58,888 bases of DNA from Verrucomicrobiota bacterium. GTDB taxonomy: Bacteria; Verrucomicrobiota; Verrucomicrobiia; Chthoniobacterales; Terrimicrobiaceae. Both the position numbers and the translations under genes were made by a program. Shown in pieces: positions 33,000 through 41,628 of the stretch (the first letter of the stretch is position 1; every line of letters starts with the position of its first letter). Location: positions 1 to 58,888 of the forward strand of contig JAPLTF010000044.1 in assembly GCA_026398275.1 (NCBI GenBank). Direction: 5' to 3'. Under the pieces are notes generated by a model, which saw only the letters and a program-made list of their open reading frames with translations, had not been told where the DNA came from and searched no databases.

Positions 33000-35159
33000 C
33001 TACATCACGTTGTCCTGCGCCATGGACAGAACTCTGTTGAGCTCCGTAAGGGTGGCGACGGCGCGCTCGCCGAGGCGGGCAAGCTGCTCGGCGCGCGCCG
33101 GGTCCGCCGACTCCTGCATGCGGGCGATGTCCTGGACCAGCATTCTCGCGGCTGAAATAACGGCTCGAAGCTGACGGATGGATTCCTTATCCGTGCGGTT
33201 CTCCTTGTTCACCTGCTTGAACCATTTCACTTGCAGGTCCAGCCAGGCAAAGGCTCCGTTGATCGCATTGTAGCCGCCAACAAGCTGTCCGTCCGGAGTG
33301 AAGGCCGGCGGCGTGGGATCGTTCGGCCGGATCGGCACCACCGCCTCGGGAGTCTCGCCAATCCCGCGTGTGGCTTTCGGATTAACGATGAGCGTCGGCG
33401 TGATGAAGATAATCAGATTCTTCTTTTTGCGCGTGCGCGTCTTGCTCTGGAAGAAATGCCCGACGCCCGGAATGTCCTGCAGCAGGGGGATTCCGTTGTT
33501 GAACCGGGTGTCGCCGGTCGTCTCCAAGCCGCCGACCGCCAGAGTGTAGCCCGAATTAACCTGCAGCGAGGCGTTGTAAACCCGCTCCGATGTGACGGGG
33601 TAAAGATTGGTTCCCGTGCCGAGGTTCAGTGGCTCAAACCGGAGAATGTCCGAAATGGTGATGGCCACTGTCAGCGCGACCTGGTCGACGCCGACCGACT
33701 TCGGCAGGATGTTGATCTGGGTCCCCACCGGGAGGTAGCTTAGGGAGCCGACATTCTGTGGCGCACTGCCGCTGGCGGACGTTTGGGAGACGCCGGAGTT
33801 GATAGGCGTATTTTCGGCACTGGTGATCGCCACCTCGCGGTTGTTCACCGTAAGGACGCGCGGATACTGGACCATGCTGGTCTTATCGTCCGACATGAAC
33901 GCCTGCAATGCCAACTGCACATCCGTCGCGGTCAGGACGGCGGAATACGGCGCGGCCAAGCTGACCTGGGTGACCTTGCTGCCCTTATTGTAGTCATACG
34001 TTCCGCCTGGCGCACCGGGCTGCGGCGGCGGGTTTGTTCCGGACTGGCTGTTATGGTTGTTCTGCGAATCCACCGTCAACGTTCCCGAGGGCGACACGGT
34101 GATGTCGCTTGCCGTGAGCTTCATTCCTCCGTCACCCGTCAAAGGGTCGGGGTGCATGGTCCCCTTCCAGTTGATACCAAATTCCTTGCTCGGGTTCTTT
34201 GTCGTCTCAAAGAATTTCACTTCGATCGCGATGAGGACCTGGGGCTGGTCAACAGCGATCAGATAATCCGCGACCCATTTGTGCTGCGCACGCGTGGCCA
34301 CCACCCAAAGCGTATTGGTGTCGGAATTGTAGATGACCTGGGGCACCTGAGGCGGCACGTAGGTCGGGTTGAGCCGCTGCGGGCTGTTCGGAGCCGCCTC
34401 CTGAGCCGTCACGGGAGATGTGGACTGCGCGTTGGTGCCGGCGGTCGTGGATTCCCCGAGCACCGAGCCATCCGGCCCGTAGCTGATGGGAGGCAGGCCC
34501 AGCATCACCCGGATCTCATTCACAATGCGCGGGGCCTTGGCGGAAAATACCCGCTGGGAATTCTGCAGCGGCATGTTTGCACCGCTGGCCGTGATGGAGT
34601 TACCGCTTGCACTGCTGGCCTGTCCGCCCGTGCCGCCCGAGCTGGGATCCAGCCGAAAATCCACGCGGTCCACCGGGTCGTAGCGAAGGCGATAGGCGAT
34701 TCCGACCAGCCTGTTGTCGTCCTCTTCTTTGATCCGCCTCTCGCGCTCCTCATCAATCGAGCGCATATACCAGACGCCGTTTTCATAAGTGAGGCGCACG
34801 CCGTTGTCGCGGCACACGCTCTCGAGGGCGGTGAAGGGGCTGGCCTCCATCGTGAAAGTCACAAGGCGCTTGTTGGCCACGTCGCTCTCCGGAATGCCCA
34901 CAAACGGAATGCCCGCATCATCGGCAAGATACCGCAGGGCATCGCGCAGCGAAGCGCGATCGAACGAAAACATTTTGGCGGGCTCCCTCCGCAGGCGGGA
35001 AGCCACCATGTTCCCGGGCCCGTAGTCCGGGTAGGCGGCGTTTGGCGGTGGCTCCACAACAAATGGCGCGGGCTGCTGCCCGAAGGAAACGCCGGCCATC
35101 GAAATCAAAAGCACTCCAATCCGGAGCATCAGGGGCAATTTCAGTCTCACAGAATTCAC
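33000..35159 (-). CDS. Secretin (type IV pilus/type II secretion outer-membrane channel)
   Basis: The 719-residue protein has a signal peptide (ends near VSFGQQ), N-terminal N-domains (about 60-330) and the C-terminal secretin barrel (about 420-620), with the family signature near GYTLAVGGLET and IPLLQDIPGVGHFF followed by LIIFITPTLI. A Gly/Ser/Thr-rich linker lies at about 170-280. A C-terminal helical extension of about 100 residues (ARMLVQDIARMQESAD) follows the barrel. It forms the outer-membrane gate for the pilus/pseudopilus encoded divergently from 35396. It is transcribed away from the rest of the cluster. Confidence 0.9.
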   Translation of the reverse strand: MNSVRLKLPLMLRIGVLLISMAGVSFGQQPAPFVVEPPPNAAYPDYGPGNMVASRLRREPAKMFSFDRASLRDALRYLADDAGIPFVGIPESDVANKRLVTFTMEASPFTALESVCRDNGVRLTYENGVWYMRSIDEERERRIKEEDDNRLVGIAYRLRYDPVDRVDFRLDPSSGGTGGQASSASGNSITASGANMPLQNSQRVFSAKAPRIVNEIRVMLGLPPISYGPDGSVLGESTTAGTNAQSTSPVTAQEAAPNSPQRLNPTYVPPQVPQVIYNSDTNTLWVVATRAQHKWVADYLIAVDQPQVLIAIEVKFFETTKNPSKEFGINWKGTMHPDPLTGDGGMKLTASDITVSPSGTLTVDSQNNHNSQSGTNPPPQPGAPGGTYDYNKGSKVTQVSLAAPYSAVLTATDVQLALQAFMSDDKTSMVQYPRVLTVNNREVAITSAENTPINSGVSQTSASGSAPQNVGSLSYLPVGTQINILPKSVGVDQVALTVAITISDILRFEPLNLGTGTNLYPVTSERVYNASLQVNSGYTLAVGGLETTGDTRFNNGIPLLQDIPGVGHFFQSKTRTRKKKNLIIFITPTLIVNPKATRGIGETPEAVVPIRPNDPTPPAFTPDGQLVGGYNAINGAFAWLDLQVKWFKQVNKENRTDKESIRQLRAVISAARMLVQDIARMQESADPARAEQLARLGERAVATLTELNRVLSMAQDNVM

Positions 35160-35174
35160 AGAGATTTTCCGGGG

Positions 35175-35244
35175 AAGTTATTCACGAATCCATGAGCCCG
35201 TCCCTGAGTCGGAGTGACGCTGCAACTTCGGATGTGAATAACTT
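35175..35244. repeat. 11-bp inverted repeat between secretin and prepilin
   Basis: AAGTTATTCAC (35175-35185) and GTGAATAACTT (35234-35244) are perfect inverse copies, 48 nt apart, in the 236-bp divergent gap. Each arm holds a near-consensus DnaA-box-like sequence (TTATTCACA or TTATTCACG). It could be an operator that controls both directions. Confidence 0.5.
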
Positions 35245-35395
35245 TTTCAACATGGGTTTGGGGAGTTTTTCCGATGACTCAAGAAATGTGGGAGATCCCT
35301 ACTACCTGAATTTACTGCCGCATGACTAGCCGAAAATTACGCAACTATGCAACAATAATCTTGATCTTGATCAGGAAGAATTGTATAGAAGTCAC

Positions 35396-36751
35396 ATGAA
35401 AGCGACACGGTTCCCCCGCGCTGGTGGTTTCACCCTGATCGAAGTGCTGGCGGTGCTGGCGGCCATGGCTGCCATCGGTGCGCTGGGATACTCGACGGTG
35501 AAAGATGCGCGAGCCAGCGCGAAGTCCGCCAAGCTTGAGGCGGATGTGGATTCGATCAACCGCTCGATCCAAATTTTCCAGAGCGGCGGCGGGAGCCTGG
35601 CCGGCCTGACCACGACCGATGCGGTCCTGGCAAAATTGAAAACCAAGGGAGATGCATCCAGAATTCTCGGGGTGACGAGCAGTGCGTTGGATGCCAGGGT
35701 CTATGCGGTGAACCAGACAGCGGCGGAAGCCGCCACGAGCAGCAAGCGGGCCGTCTGGAATTCGGGGCTCGGCAGGTTTCAGATCGCGAGCAGCGGGGGA
35801 ATCGGGGTGAAGGAATTCCTCCTGAATGAGGCGCTGGCAGCCAGCGCGCCCACCACCGACACCACGCGCACAGCCGCCAAGGAAACCTCCGCAGGCAACG
35901 GATGGGTGTGGGAACATACGGTGGTCGCGGAAGTCGCCTCCGCCTCCGGTGCCACGCCGCAGACCGGCCTCGCAGACACGGGCGGTGCGGTGCTGGGCAA
36001 TTTGGGCCTCGATACCGGTGACTTCACCGTTGATCCGGCCGGCAACGGCAATGTGACCTTCGACTACGGCTACCGCGAGGCCGGTTACAGCCAGCGCGTC
36101 GGATTCTTCTCCCTCGACGGCATGGATATTTACGACCTGACCACGGATGCCGGCCGGAAGGCCTTCCTGCTCGAGGCGATGCGGCGGGTTCTCTCGAACA
36201 CCGACGATGGCCACATCGTTCTCGACGCGTCGGCCACCTCGCCCGGCGGTGCCGGCCAAACCTTCCATTTCCGGCCGGGCGATCATCTGGGATCCATCGT
36301 GATTCCAAATACCGACTTCGCTGCCGCAAGATCGGCGCTCGCGGCAGACACCGGCACTCTCGCCAACTATTCCGCGAACCATGCCACCGCTTCCCCGTTG
36401 GTTTCTGTGGCAAAGTATGGCGAGGACATCCCCTCCTTCTACGCGAAGCAGTTCGTCTCGATCGGAAACGGCGTGGTCGCCGTCGAGGACATGCCGACCC
36501 TCACCACGGGAGCCCCGGCGGACTACCAGGACGTGGTCTTCACCACCACGGGGATGTCCGCAAACCCGAACATGAACAAACTGGTCGATGCGTCGGGCAA
36601 CGTCATGTCCGCGACCGCCTACTACACGACCGGCCCGGGAAAGACCAACGCTCCTTCGGGCTGGAACTGGGACCAGAAAACGAACGGCAGCACGCAGTCC
36701 CTCCACCAATTCCTTTACGCGCGCGGAGTCGCCGGAGTCGCCGCACCGTGA
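35396..36751 (+). CDS. Long prepilin-like protein (DUF4114-like body)
   Basis: The 451-residue protein has a class III-like leader MKATRFPRAGG, then FTLIEVLAVLAAMAAIGALG, so it is cleaved by a prepilin peptidase. It is about three times the usual pilin length. Residues about 225-320 (NVTFDYGYREAGYSQRVGFF to FRPGDHLGSIVIPN) resemble a DUF4114 domain. It is likely a minor pilin or tip/adhesin-like subunit. ATG 35396 gives the correct leader length. It is first in the rightward pilus cluster. Confidence 0.8.
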   Translation: MKATRFPRAGGFTLIEVLAVLAAMAAIGALGYSTVKDARASAKSAKLEADVDSINRSIQIFQSGGGSLAGLTTTDAVLAKLKTKGDASRILGVTSSALDARVYAVNQTAAEAATSSKRAVWNSGLGRFQIASSGGIGVKEFLLNEALAASAPTTDTTRTAAKETSAGNGWVWEHTVVAEVASASGATPQTGLADTGGAVLGNLGLDTGDFTVDPAGNGNVTFDYGYREAGYSQRVGFFSLDGMDIYDLTTDAGRKAFLLEAMRRVLSNTDDGHIVLDASATSPGGAGQTFHFRPGDHLGSIVIPNTDFAAARSALAADTGTLANYSANHATASPLVSVAKYGEDIPSFYAKQFVSIGNGVVAVEDMPTLTTGAPADYQDVVFTTTGMSANPNMNKLVDASGNVMSATAYYTTGPGKTNAPSGWNWDQKTNGSTQSLHQFLYARGVAGVAAP

Positions 36752-36863
36752 CCATGCCAGCTTCCGCAAAACCCTCCGCGCAACAGAGGATTGTTTTCGG
36801 AGTCCGCACCTGCTAGGAATCGGGCGCCTTCCCCACAAATTCCCAACTCACAGAAACGAAACG

Positions 36864-37925
36864 ATGCGACTTCTTGAACTTCATCCAGACTCGCCTGTCG
36901 GCGAAAGAATTCGAGATCTCTCCACCGCAGAGGGCGTCAGCGATTTTTACCTGACCCCCGGAGATCCCCTCTCCTACAAGCACAACGGCCAGCTGATCTA
37001 CGATGAGACGGTATTTGAGATGGCCCTGCCGGAATATCTGGAGCCGGGATGTGACGACAGCGCGCTGGATCTGCACGGGCGGAGGTTCCGCGTGAGCCAG
37101 ATGGTGACGCAGGGGCGGCTGCGCTGGGTCATGCGGTTGCTCCCTAATGAAATCCCCCACCCTTCCTCGATCAAGGTGCCGACCCCGGCGCTGAAGGCAT
37201 TTTTGGAAGCGAAGAACGGGCTGTTCCTGATCTGCGGCGCAACGGGGAGCGGGAAGTCGACGACGATCGCCTCGATGGTTCTGCACCGCGCGTTGAGAAG
37301 GCGGGAGCACGTGATCTCGTTTGAGGATCCCATCGAGTTCATCTATCCCGACGGCCTCCCTTCGCTGGTCTCCCAGCGCGAGATGGGCAGCGATGAGTTG
37401 GACTTTTCCAAAGCCCTGAGGGCGGCCCTGAGGCAGGCGCCGGACGTCATCATCATCGGAGAAATTCGTGACGGCGAAACTGCGGAGATCGCCCTGCAGG
37501 CGGCGGAGACCGGACACGTGGTCGTGGCCACGCTGCACACCTCGACCGCCTCGCAGACCGTCCAGCGCTTTCTCAAGCTCATTTCCTCCGAGCGGCTCGA
37601 CAGCTCCCAGGAGACGATGGCGGACTGCCTGCGCCTCATCATGTGCCAACGGCTTCTCCTGGATGAACGAAAAGGAAAGCGCTTCCCCATCCACGAGGTC
37701 CTCCTCCAATATGACGGAGTGGTGAACATTATCCGCCGCGGGGACTTCAAAAAGCTTGATCAGGAACTCGAGACCGGATGGAAGAAAGGCATGTATAACT
37801 TTGAGAAGAGCATCTCCCTCCGGTTCGACGAGGGATACTCGGCCGGGCTCCCGCCTGAGGCCGCAACTTTCTCCTGGGATGAAGCTCAGGAATACCTTGA
37901 ACGCCAGACGGAGATCTCCCGATGA
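36864..37925 (+). CDS. PilT-type twitching/secretion ATPase
   Basis: The 353-residue protein shows Walker A GATGSGKST, an Asp box (SFEDPIEF), Walker B DVIIIGEIRDGETAEIAL and the His box GHVVVATLHT, in the arrangement of PilT/PilU. These hexamers power pilus retraction; no PilB-type extension ATPase is in the window. Residues 1-90 are a shortened, divergent N-domain. Its stop overlaps the next start (ATGA). ATG 36864 is used because the N-terminal PilT-like sequence starts there. Confidence 0.9.
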   Translation: MRLLELHPDSPVGERIRDLSTAEGVSDFYLTPGDPLSYKHNGQLIYDETVFEMALPEYLEPGCDDSALDLHGRRFRVSQMVTQGRLRWVMRLLPNEIPHPSSIKVPTPALKAFLEAKNGLFLICGATGSGKSTTIASMVLHRALRRREHVISFEDPIEFIYPDGLPSLVSQREMGSDELDFSKALRAALRQAPDVIIIGEIRDGETAEIALQAAETGHVVVATLHTSTASQTVQRFLKLISSERLDSSQETMADCLRLIMCQRLLLDERKGKRFPIHEVLLQYDGVVNIIRRGDFKKLDQELETGWKKGMYNFEKSISLRFDEGYSAGLPPEAATFSWDEAQEYLERQTEISR

Positions 37926-38791
37926 ATTCCATCGACCTCAAAGCCATCCTCAATTTTTCCGCTTTCCGCCCGGAGCCGGACGATCCGTCCGCCTCCTGGA
38001 AGAAGCGCTTTCCGGCAGAGCGGACGGTTCTGTTTGGCCTGGGGCGCGGGGTTCTCACCTGGCGCGGCGTCAGCCGCTCCGGCGAGCCCGGAGAATTGGA
38101 GTCCGTTCGCGCGGAGCCCAAGGAAGCGCTGACCCAATCCTCCGATCACATCAAGCCGCTGGCCGAGCGTGGCTGGTGCGCAGTGTCGCTCAACACCCGC
38201 TACGTCATCAGCCTGGAGACCAACCTCTCCCGCCGGACGGGCAGCGAGGACCTGCTGAAAACCAATGCGCGCGGCGTGCTGGGCGGAAGGTATGAGAGGG
38301 GAAAACGCTATGCGCTCACGCACAATCCGGAAACCAATTCGTCGATCCTTCTGACCTTTGACGAGGATCAGACCCGGAAGACGGAAAGCATGTTCTCCGA
38401 GGCGGGATTCCGTGTGGGCAGGGTCTGCTGCGGCGCCTACGTTCTCCTGAAACATGCCCTGGCTTTGCTGAATACAGAAAAAGGCTCCGAGAAGCCGGTC
38501 AGCACATTCTATATCGTCTGCTGCGAGGGAGCCGTGTGCGCGCTGGTGCAGGACCAGGACCGCTGGCTGGAGCTCCGCTCCCGCACGGATGTTTATGAGG
38601 AGGACCTCACCCCCATCACCGACCTGCTCGCCCCGTTCCATTCCCGGCTCTCGCCCGATATCGGAATCACCCTCATCTGCGATCAGCCCATGGAAGGGCT
38701 CGCGGACCGGCTGACCAGGGTGTTCCCCAACCGCGAGGTCAACGATTTGTCCCAGCCCGCGATGCTCGCAACCTTGATGATCCAAAACTAA
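37922..38791 (+). CDS. PilM-position cytoplasmic protein
   Basis: The 289-residue soluble protein has no membrane helix. Its position, between PilT and two small bitopic proteins with PilN and PilO character, is that of PilM, the actin-like cytoplasmic ring protein of type IV pili. I cannot see the PilM actin-fold motifs clearly; the sequence is divergent and PilM-like identity is inference from gene order. It overlaps the ATPase stop by 4 nt, and the next gene begins 3 nt after its stop. Confidence 0.55.
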   Translation: MNSIDLKAILNFSAFRPEPDDPSASWKKRFPAERTVLFGLGRGVLTWRGVSRSGEPGELESVRAEPKEALTQSSDHIKPLAERGWCAVSLNTRYVISLETNLSRRTGSEDLLKTNARGVLGGRYERGKRYALTHNPETNSSILLTFDEDQTRKTESMFSEAGFRVGRVCCGAYVLLKHALALLNTEKGSEKPVSTFYIVCCEGAVCALVQDQDRWLELRSRTDVYEEDLTPITDLLAPFHSRLSPDIGITLICDQPMEGLADRLTRVFPNREVNDLSQPAMLATLMIQN

Positions 38792-38794
38792 ATC

Positions 38795-39382
38795 ATGCAA
38801 ATCACCGAGCGGAATATTGACGACTTTAAAACCGAACGCAAGGACATCGCGCCACCGCTGCCGGTGGTTCTGCGCCTGGTTCCCCTGCTCTTCTACTGCT
38901 CCATCGCTGTGGCGGTCATCCTGAGTTCCATCTTTGCCATCCAGTTCCAGCTGGCGGTTCAAAAAAGGGACAACCACAAGGCCCAGACCGCATCCATCGC
39001 CGCACAAACCCAGGATGCCCGGAACCAGCGCACCGCGCTCGAAGCCCAGATCAAAAAGGCTACCGACATCCAGAACTGGGTCGACAGCTCGCGCCCGATC
39101 CAGCCGCTCCTGGTGGAAATCACCCGGAGCATGGGGCCCCGCTCCTCGATCGTGGACCTCCGCCTCGACCGCGAGCCGGAAAATCCCTCCCAGATCCGGA
39201 TGGGTCTCAGGATGGGAACCGACTCCACGAAGCAGCTCGATCTCACGGTCGAGAAGATCGCCGCGCTGAACTACCGCGCCTTCTCGCCCACGCAGACTCT
39301 GGGCCGGGGGGAGCTCGACTACAAGGCAACGCTTGTCCATCAGGACCCGTTCCGCTCGCAAAACGAGGAGACCCCACGATGA
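38795..39382 (+). CDS. PilN-like bitopic protein
   Basis: The 195-residue protein has a cytoplasmic N-terminus, one membrane helix (LLFYCSIAVAVILSSIFAIQ, about 31-50), a coiled coil, and a periplasmic domain. This is the layout of PilN/GspL C-terminal half proteins that link PilM to PilO. Its stop overlaps the following ATG by 4 nt. Function is inferred from order and topology. Confidence 0.6.
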   Translation: MQITERNIDDFKTERKDIAPPLPVVLRLVPLLFYCSIAVAVILSSIFAIQFQLAVQKRDNHKAQTASIAAQTQDARNQRTALEAQIKKATDIQNWVDSSRPIQPLLVEITRSMGPRSSIVDLRLDREPENPSQIRMGLRMGTDSTKQLDLTVEKIAALNYRAFSPTQTLGRGELDYKATLVHQDPFRSQNEETPR

Positions 39383-39915
39383 ACAACAAACACATCGCCT
39401 GCGGGATCGTCGCCCTCTTCATCGTCGTGCTCGTGCAGCTCACGCTCTGGGTCCAGGGCCACCGCACAAAAGTCCAGAACGAAGCCGGCGCCGCCGAGCA
39501 GGCGGAGACAAACGCCAATGCGCAGCTGAACCGGGAACGCAACCAACTCAGCGAGCTCAGGAGGCAGTCGACGGATCTGATCGAGTTTCTCCGGATCTGG
39601 CAGCCCTACTTCACCACCATCGACAACGCCCAGAGCGCAGAGGTGAATCTCTCGATGCGAATCAAGGAGGCCAACCTCGTCAACCTGGCCCAAAGGTTCG
39701 AGTCCGCGCCGGTGAAGGGAAACGCCTCGATCCCGAACATGTTGCGGGGCTTTCTGACATTCGAGGATGACTACGCGCGCCTGATGAACTGGCTGGGCGA
39801 CCTCGAAGTCAAAATGCCGACGGTGAGGACGAGCAGCGTCCGGCTTTCCAAGGGCACCAGGGAAAATGACCTCCGGATGGAAATCGTGCTGGAACAACCG
39901 CTTTTGAAACAATGA
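39379..39915 (+). CDS. PilO-like bitopic protein
   Basis: The 178-residue protein has an N-terminal membrane helix (IACGIVALFIVVLVQLTLWV), a coiled coil (about 30-70, with EQAETNANAQLNRERNQL) and a small periplasmic domain. The arrangement corresponds to PilO, and by locus position to the Amuc_1099/Amuc_1100 region of Akkermansia. The last is inference from gene order. The stop overlaps the next start (ATGA). Confidence 0.6.
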   Translation: MNNKHIACGIVALFIVVLVQLTLWVQGHRTKVQNEAGAAEQAETNANAQLNRERNQLSELRRQSTDLIEFLRIWQPYFTTIDNAQSAEVNLSMRIKEANLVNLAQRFESAPVKGNASIPNMLRGFLTFEDDYARLMNWLGDLEVKMPTVRTSSVRLSKGTRENDLRMEIVLEQPLLKQ

Positions 39916-40637
39916 GAATCAAACATCTTTCTTCTGCGGCGCATCCCTCGGCACGGCGTTTCGGTTTCCGCGTCCCGATCTCAGGTTTCAGGTTTCAAGC
40001 TTCATCCTTTCTCCTCTGCCTCCTCATGATTCCGCTCTGCGCGCTTGCCACGAGCGACCCATCCCTGCTTCCGGACTCGCGGCAAATGATGTCGCTGCCC
40101 GCATCGGAGAGAAATCCCTTTATCCAGCAGATTGCTCCGGAAGCCGCCCCGACAAATGCCCAGGAGGGAACAACAGAGGAGGCCCGGCTGCGCCGCATAT
40201 TCCGGGCGATGAAGATCGGAGCGGCCTCGGGCACCACCGGCAACAAGCAGGTTCTTCTCGGGTCGCTGATCCTGAAGCCCGGGCGCACCCTGCCTCCGAT
40301 TCTTAAGAACCAGTTCGAGGTTTTGCGCGTCCTCTCCGTGGACGATACCTCGGTTGTCCTCGCGTTTGTCGAGCGGGACCGCTCGACGGCCGCGCGGCAG
40401 ATCATTCTTCCCTACGGAATCAAACCCGAGGTCACGCAGGTGATGTTCGGGGAGGCCTTTGAGAAACTCACACAGGTGGGGCCAAACGGAAAGATCGACG
40501 CCCCGCCGCTCACGATGCAGGGAGTCGAGGAATTCCTCAATGGCAGCCGGGAAGCCGACCTCAGAAACATGGCGGACCGCGAGGTCCAGATGATGGGGGT
40601 GGTCACCAATGCCGAAAAACCCACAAAGGAAAAATAA
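39912..40637 (+). CDS. PilP-position exported protein
   Basis: The 241-residue protein has a long N-terminal segment and a hydrophobic signal-like helix (about 30-46, ASSFLLCLLMIPLCALA). Its periplasmic part has a beta-rich stretch LLGSLILKPGRTLPPILKNQ. By gene order after PilM/N/O-like proteins it would be the PilP-like link to the secretin. No clear family motif is seen, and the first 29 residues may not be translated. Confidence 0.5.
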   Translation: MRIKHLSSAAHPSARRFGFRVPISGFRFQASSFLLCLLMIPLCALATSDPSLLPDSRQMMSLPASERNPFIQQIAPEAAPTNAQEGTTEEARLRRIFRAMKIGAASGTTGNKQVLLGSLILKPGRTLPPILKNQFEVLRVLSVDDTSVVLAFVERDRSTAARQIILPYGIKPEVTQVMFGEAFEKLTQVGPNGKIDAPPLTMQGVEEFLNGSREADLRNMADREVQMMGVVTNAEKPTKEK

Positions 40638-40671
40638 CCGCCCGGCCCCGGAGCAGCCCGCGCGGGTGCTG

Positions 40672-40704
40672 GGTGGCACAGGCTTTTCAGCCTGTGAGGC
40701 ACCT
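40672..40704. repeat. REP-like hairpin at a prepilin gene start
   Basis: CACAGGCT and AGCCTGTG form a stem around TTTC, extended by GGTGG and GCACC. It sits between the PilP-like stop and the pilin-like gene at 40726. If the upstream ATG at 40609 were used, the hairpin would be translated as part of an unusually long leader. Confidence 0.6.
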
Positions 40705-40725
40705 CAAACGCAGGCGGGGAAGCCG

Positions 40726-41628
40726 GTGTCACACTTGTTGCTGTCCCGCGATCGCGCCCGGGCGGGATTCACTTTTGTCGAGTTGGTGGTCGCCATGTGC
40801 ATCGGCGCGGGTGTCATCATGGTGGCTGTCCTTGCCTACGGAGCGATTGCACGGAACGGGCCCACGCGGCATCAGGTCAATGTCCGCCTCACGAACGCCG
40901 CTTCGCTCTACAACACAACAAACACCCTCATCGCCGTCAGCGAGGCCCCGAGCTTTGCAGCCGCCGCGATGGCGGAAAGCATGAGGGAGCGGCTGCTCCG
41001 CGACATCTCCTCCGCCAGCGCCGTCTGCTGCCTCTCCCGCAACAAGGCGAACGCCTCCGGCCTGCGCGTCACCAACCTCGCGCTCCCGACAAATTTCGAT
41101 GAGCGCCAGATGGTGACCCCGGAAAATTTCCGGACGAACCTGATCGAGCCGGTGGCGAACGTTTACACCGCCTACAGCGGGGCAACGACATCGACCAATC
41201 TCTCCATCTACATCCTCGGCTCCTCGGGAACCGCCACGAACGTCCTCGTCAAGGCGATCTACGAAACGGATTTCGTGAACATCGGCGACCCTCCCGGCGT
41301 TTATGCGTCGGTCAGGCGTTATGTCGGCACGACCCTGACCGACTACTACCATGTCTTTTACCCCGGCCAGACAAACGACTTCAGCCCGCTGGCAGCCTTC
41401 TTTGAAAGGTCCTCCCTCGGCAGCACCGGCACGGCGTCAGTCGACCGCTACCGCAAGGCGGAAAACCGTCCGTTCTATTTTGTCTGGTGGCCGGATCCGG
41501 CCAGAAAGAATGTGAGCTCGGATTATCTGCCCGAGACGCTCGATTCGACGAACTCCCGGTTTATCTACTCGGGCATGTCGGGCGCGACATCCTTCTTCTT
41601 TGTCATCCCGGCGTTCCCTCCCCTATGA
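40726..41628 (+). CDS. Prepilin-like protein
   Basis: The processing motif GFTFVELVVAMCIGAGVIMV is clear. Two starts are possible: GTG 40726, with GGGGA a few bases upstream, gives a normal 15-residue leader and about 300 residues; ATG 40609, inside the previous gene, gives a 54-residue leader that runs through a hairpin repeat. I prefer the GTG. The remainder is Ser/Thr/Asn-rich with PilW-like character. Its TGA overlaps the next ATG. It is probably a minor pilin. Confidence 0.75.
   Translation: MSHLLLSRDRARAGFTFVELVVAMCIGAGVIMVAVLAYGAIARNGPTRHQVNVRLTNAASLYNTTNTLIAVSEAPSFAAAAMAESMRERLLRDISSASAVCCLSRNKANASGLRVTNLALPTNFDERQMVTPENFRTNLIEPVANVYTAYSGATTSTNLSIYILGSSGTATNVLVKAIYETDFVNIGDPPGVYASVRRYVGTTLTDYYHVFYPGQTNDFSPLAAFFERSSLGSTGTASVDRYRKAENRPFYFVWWPDPARKNVSSDYLPETLDSTNSRFIYSGMSGATSFFFVIPAFPPL

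Noticed and set aside
33783-35195. 470-codon + strand open frame
   Set aside because: Antisense to the secretin.
35175-35244. Replication origin suggested by two DnaA-box-like sequences
   Set aside because: Only two boxes, no AT-rich unwinding element cluster and no dnaA, dnaN or gidA gene nearby.
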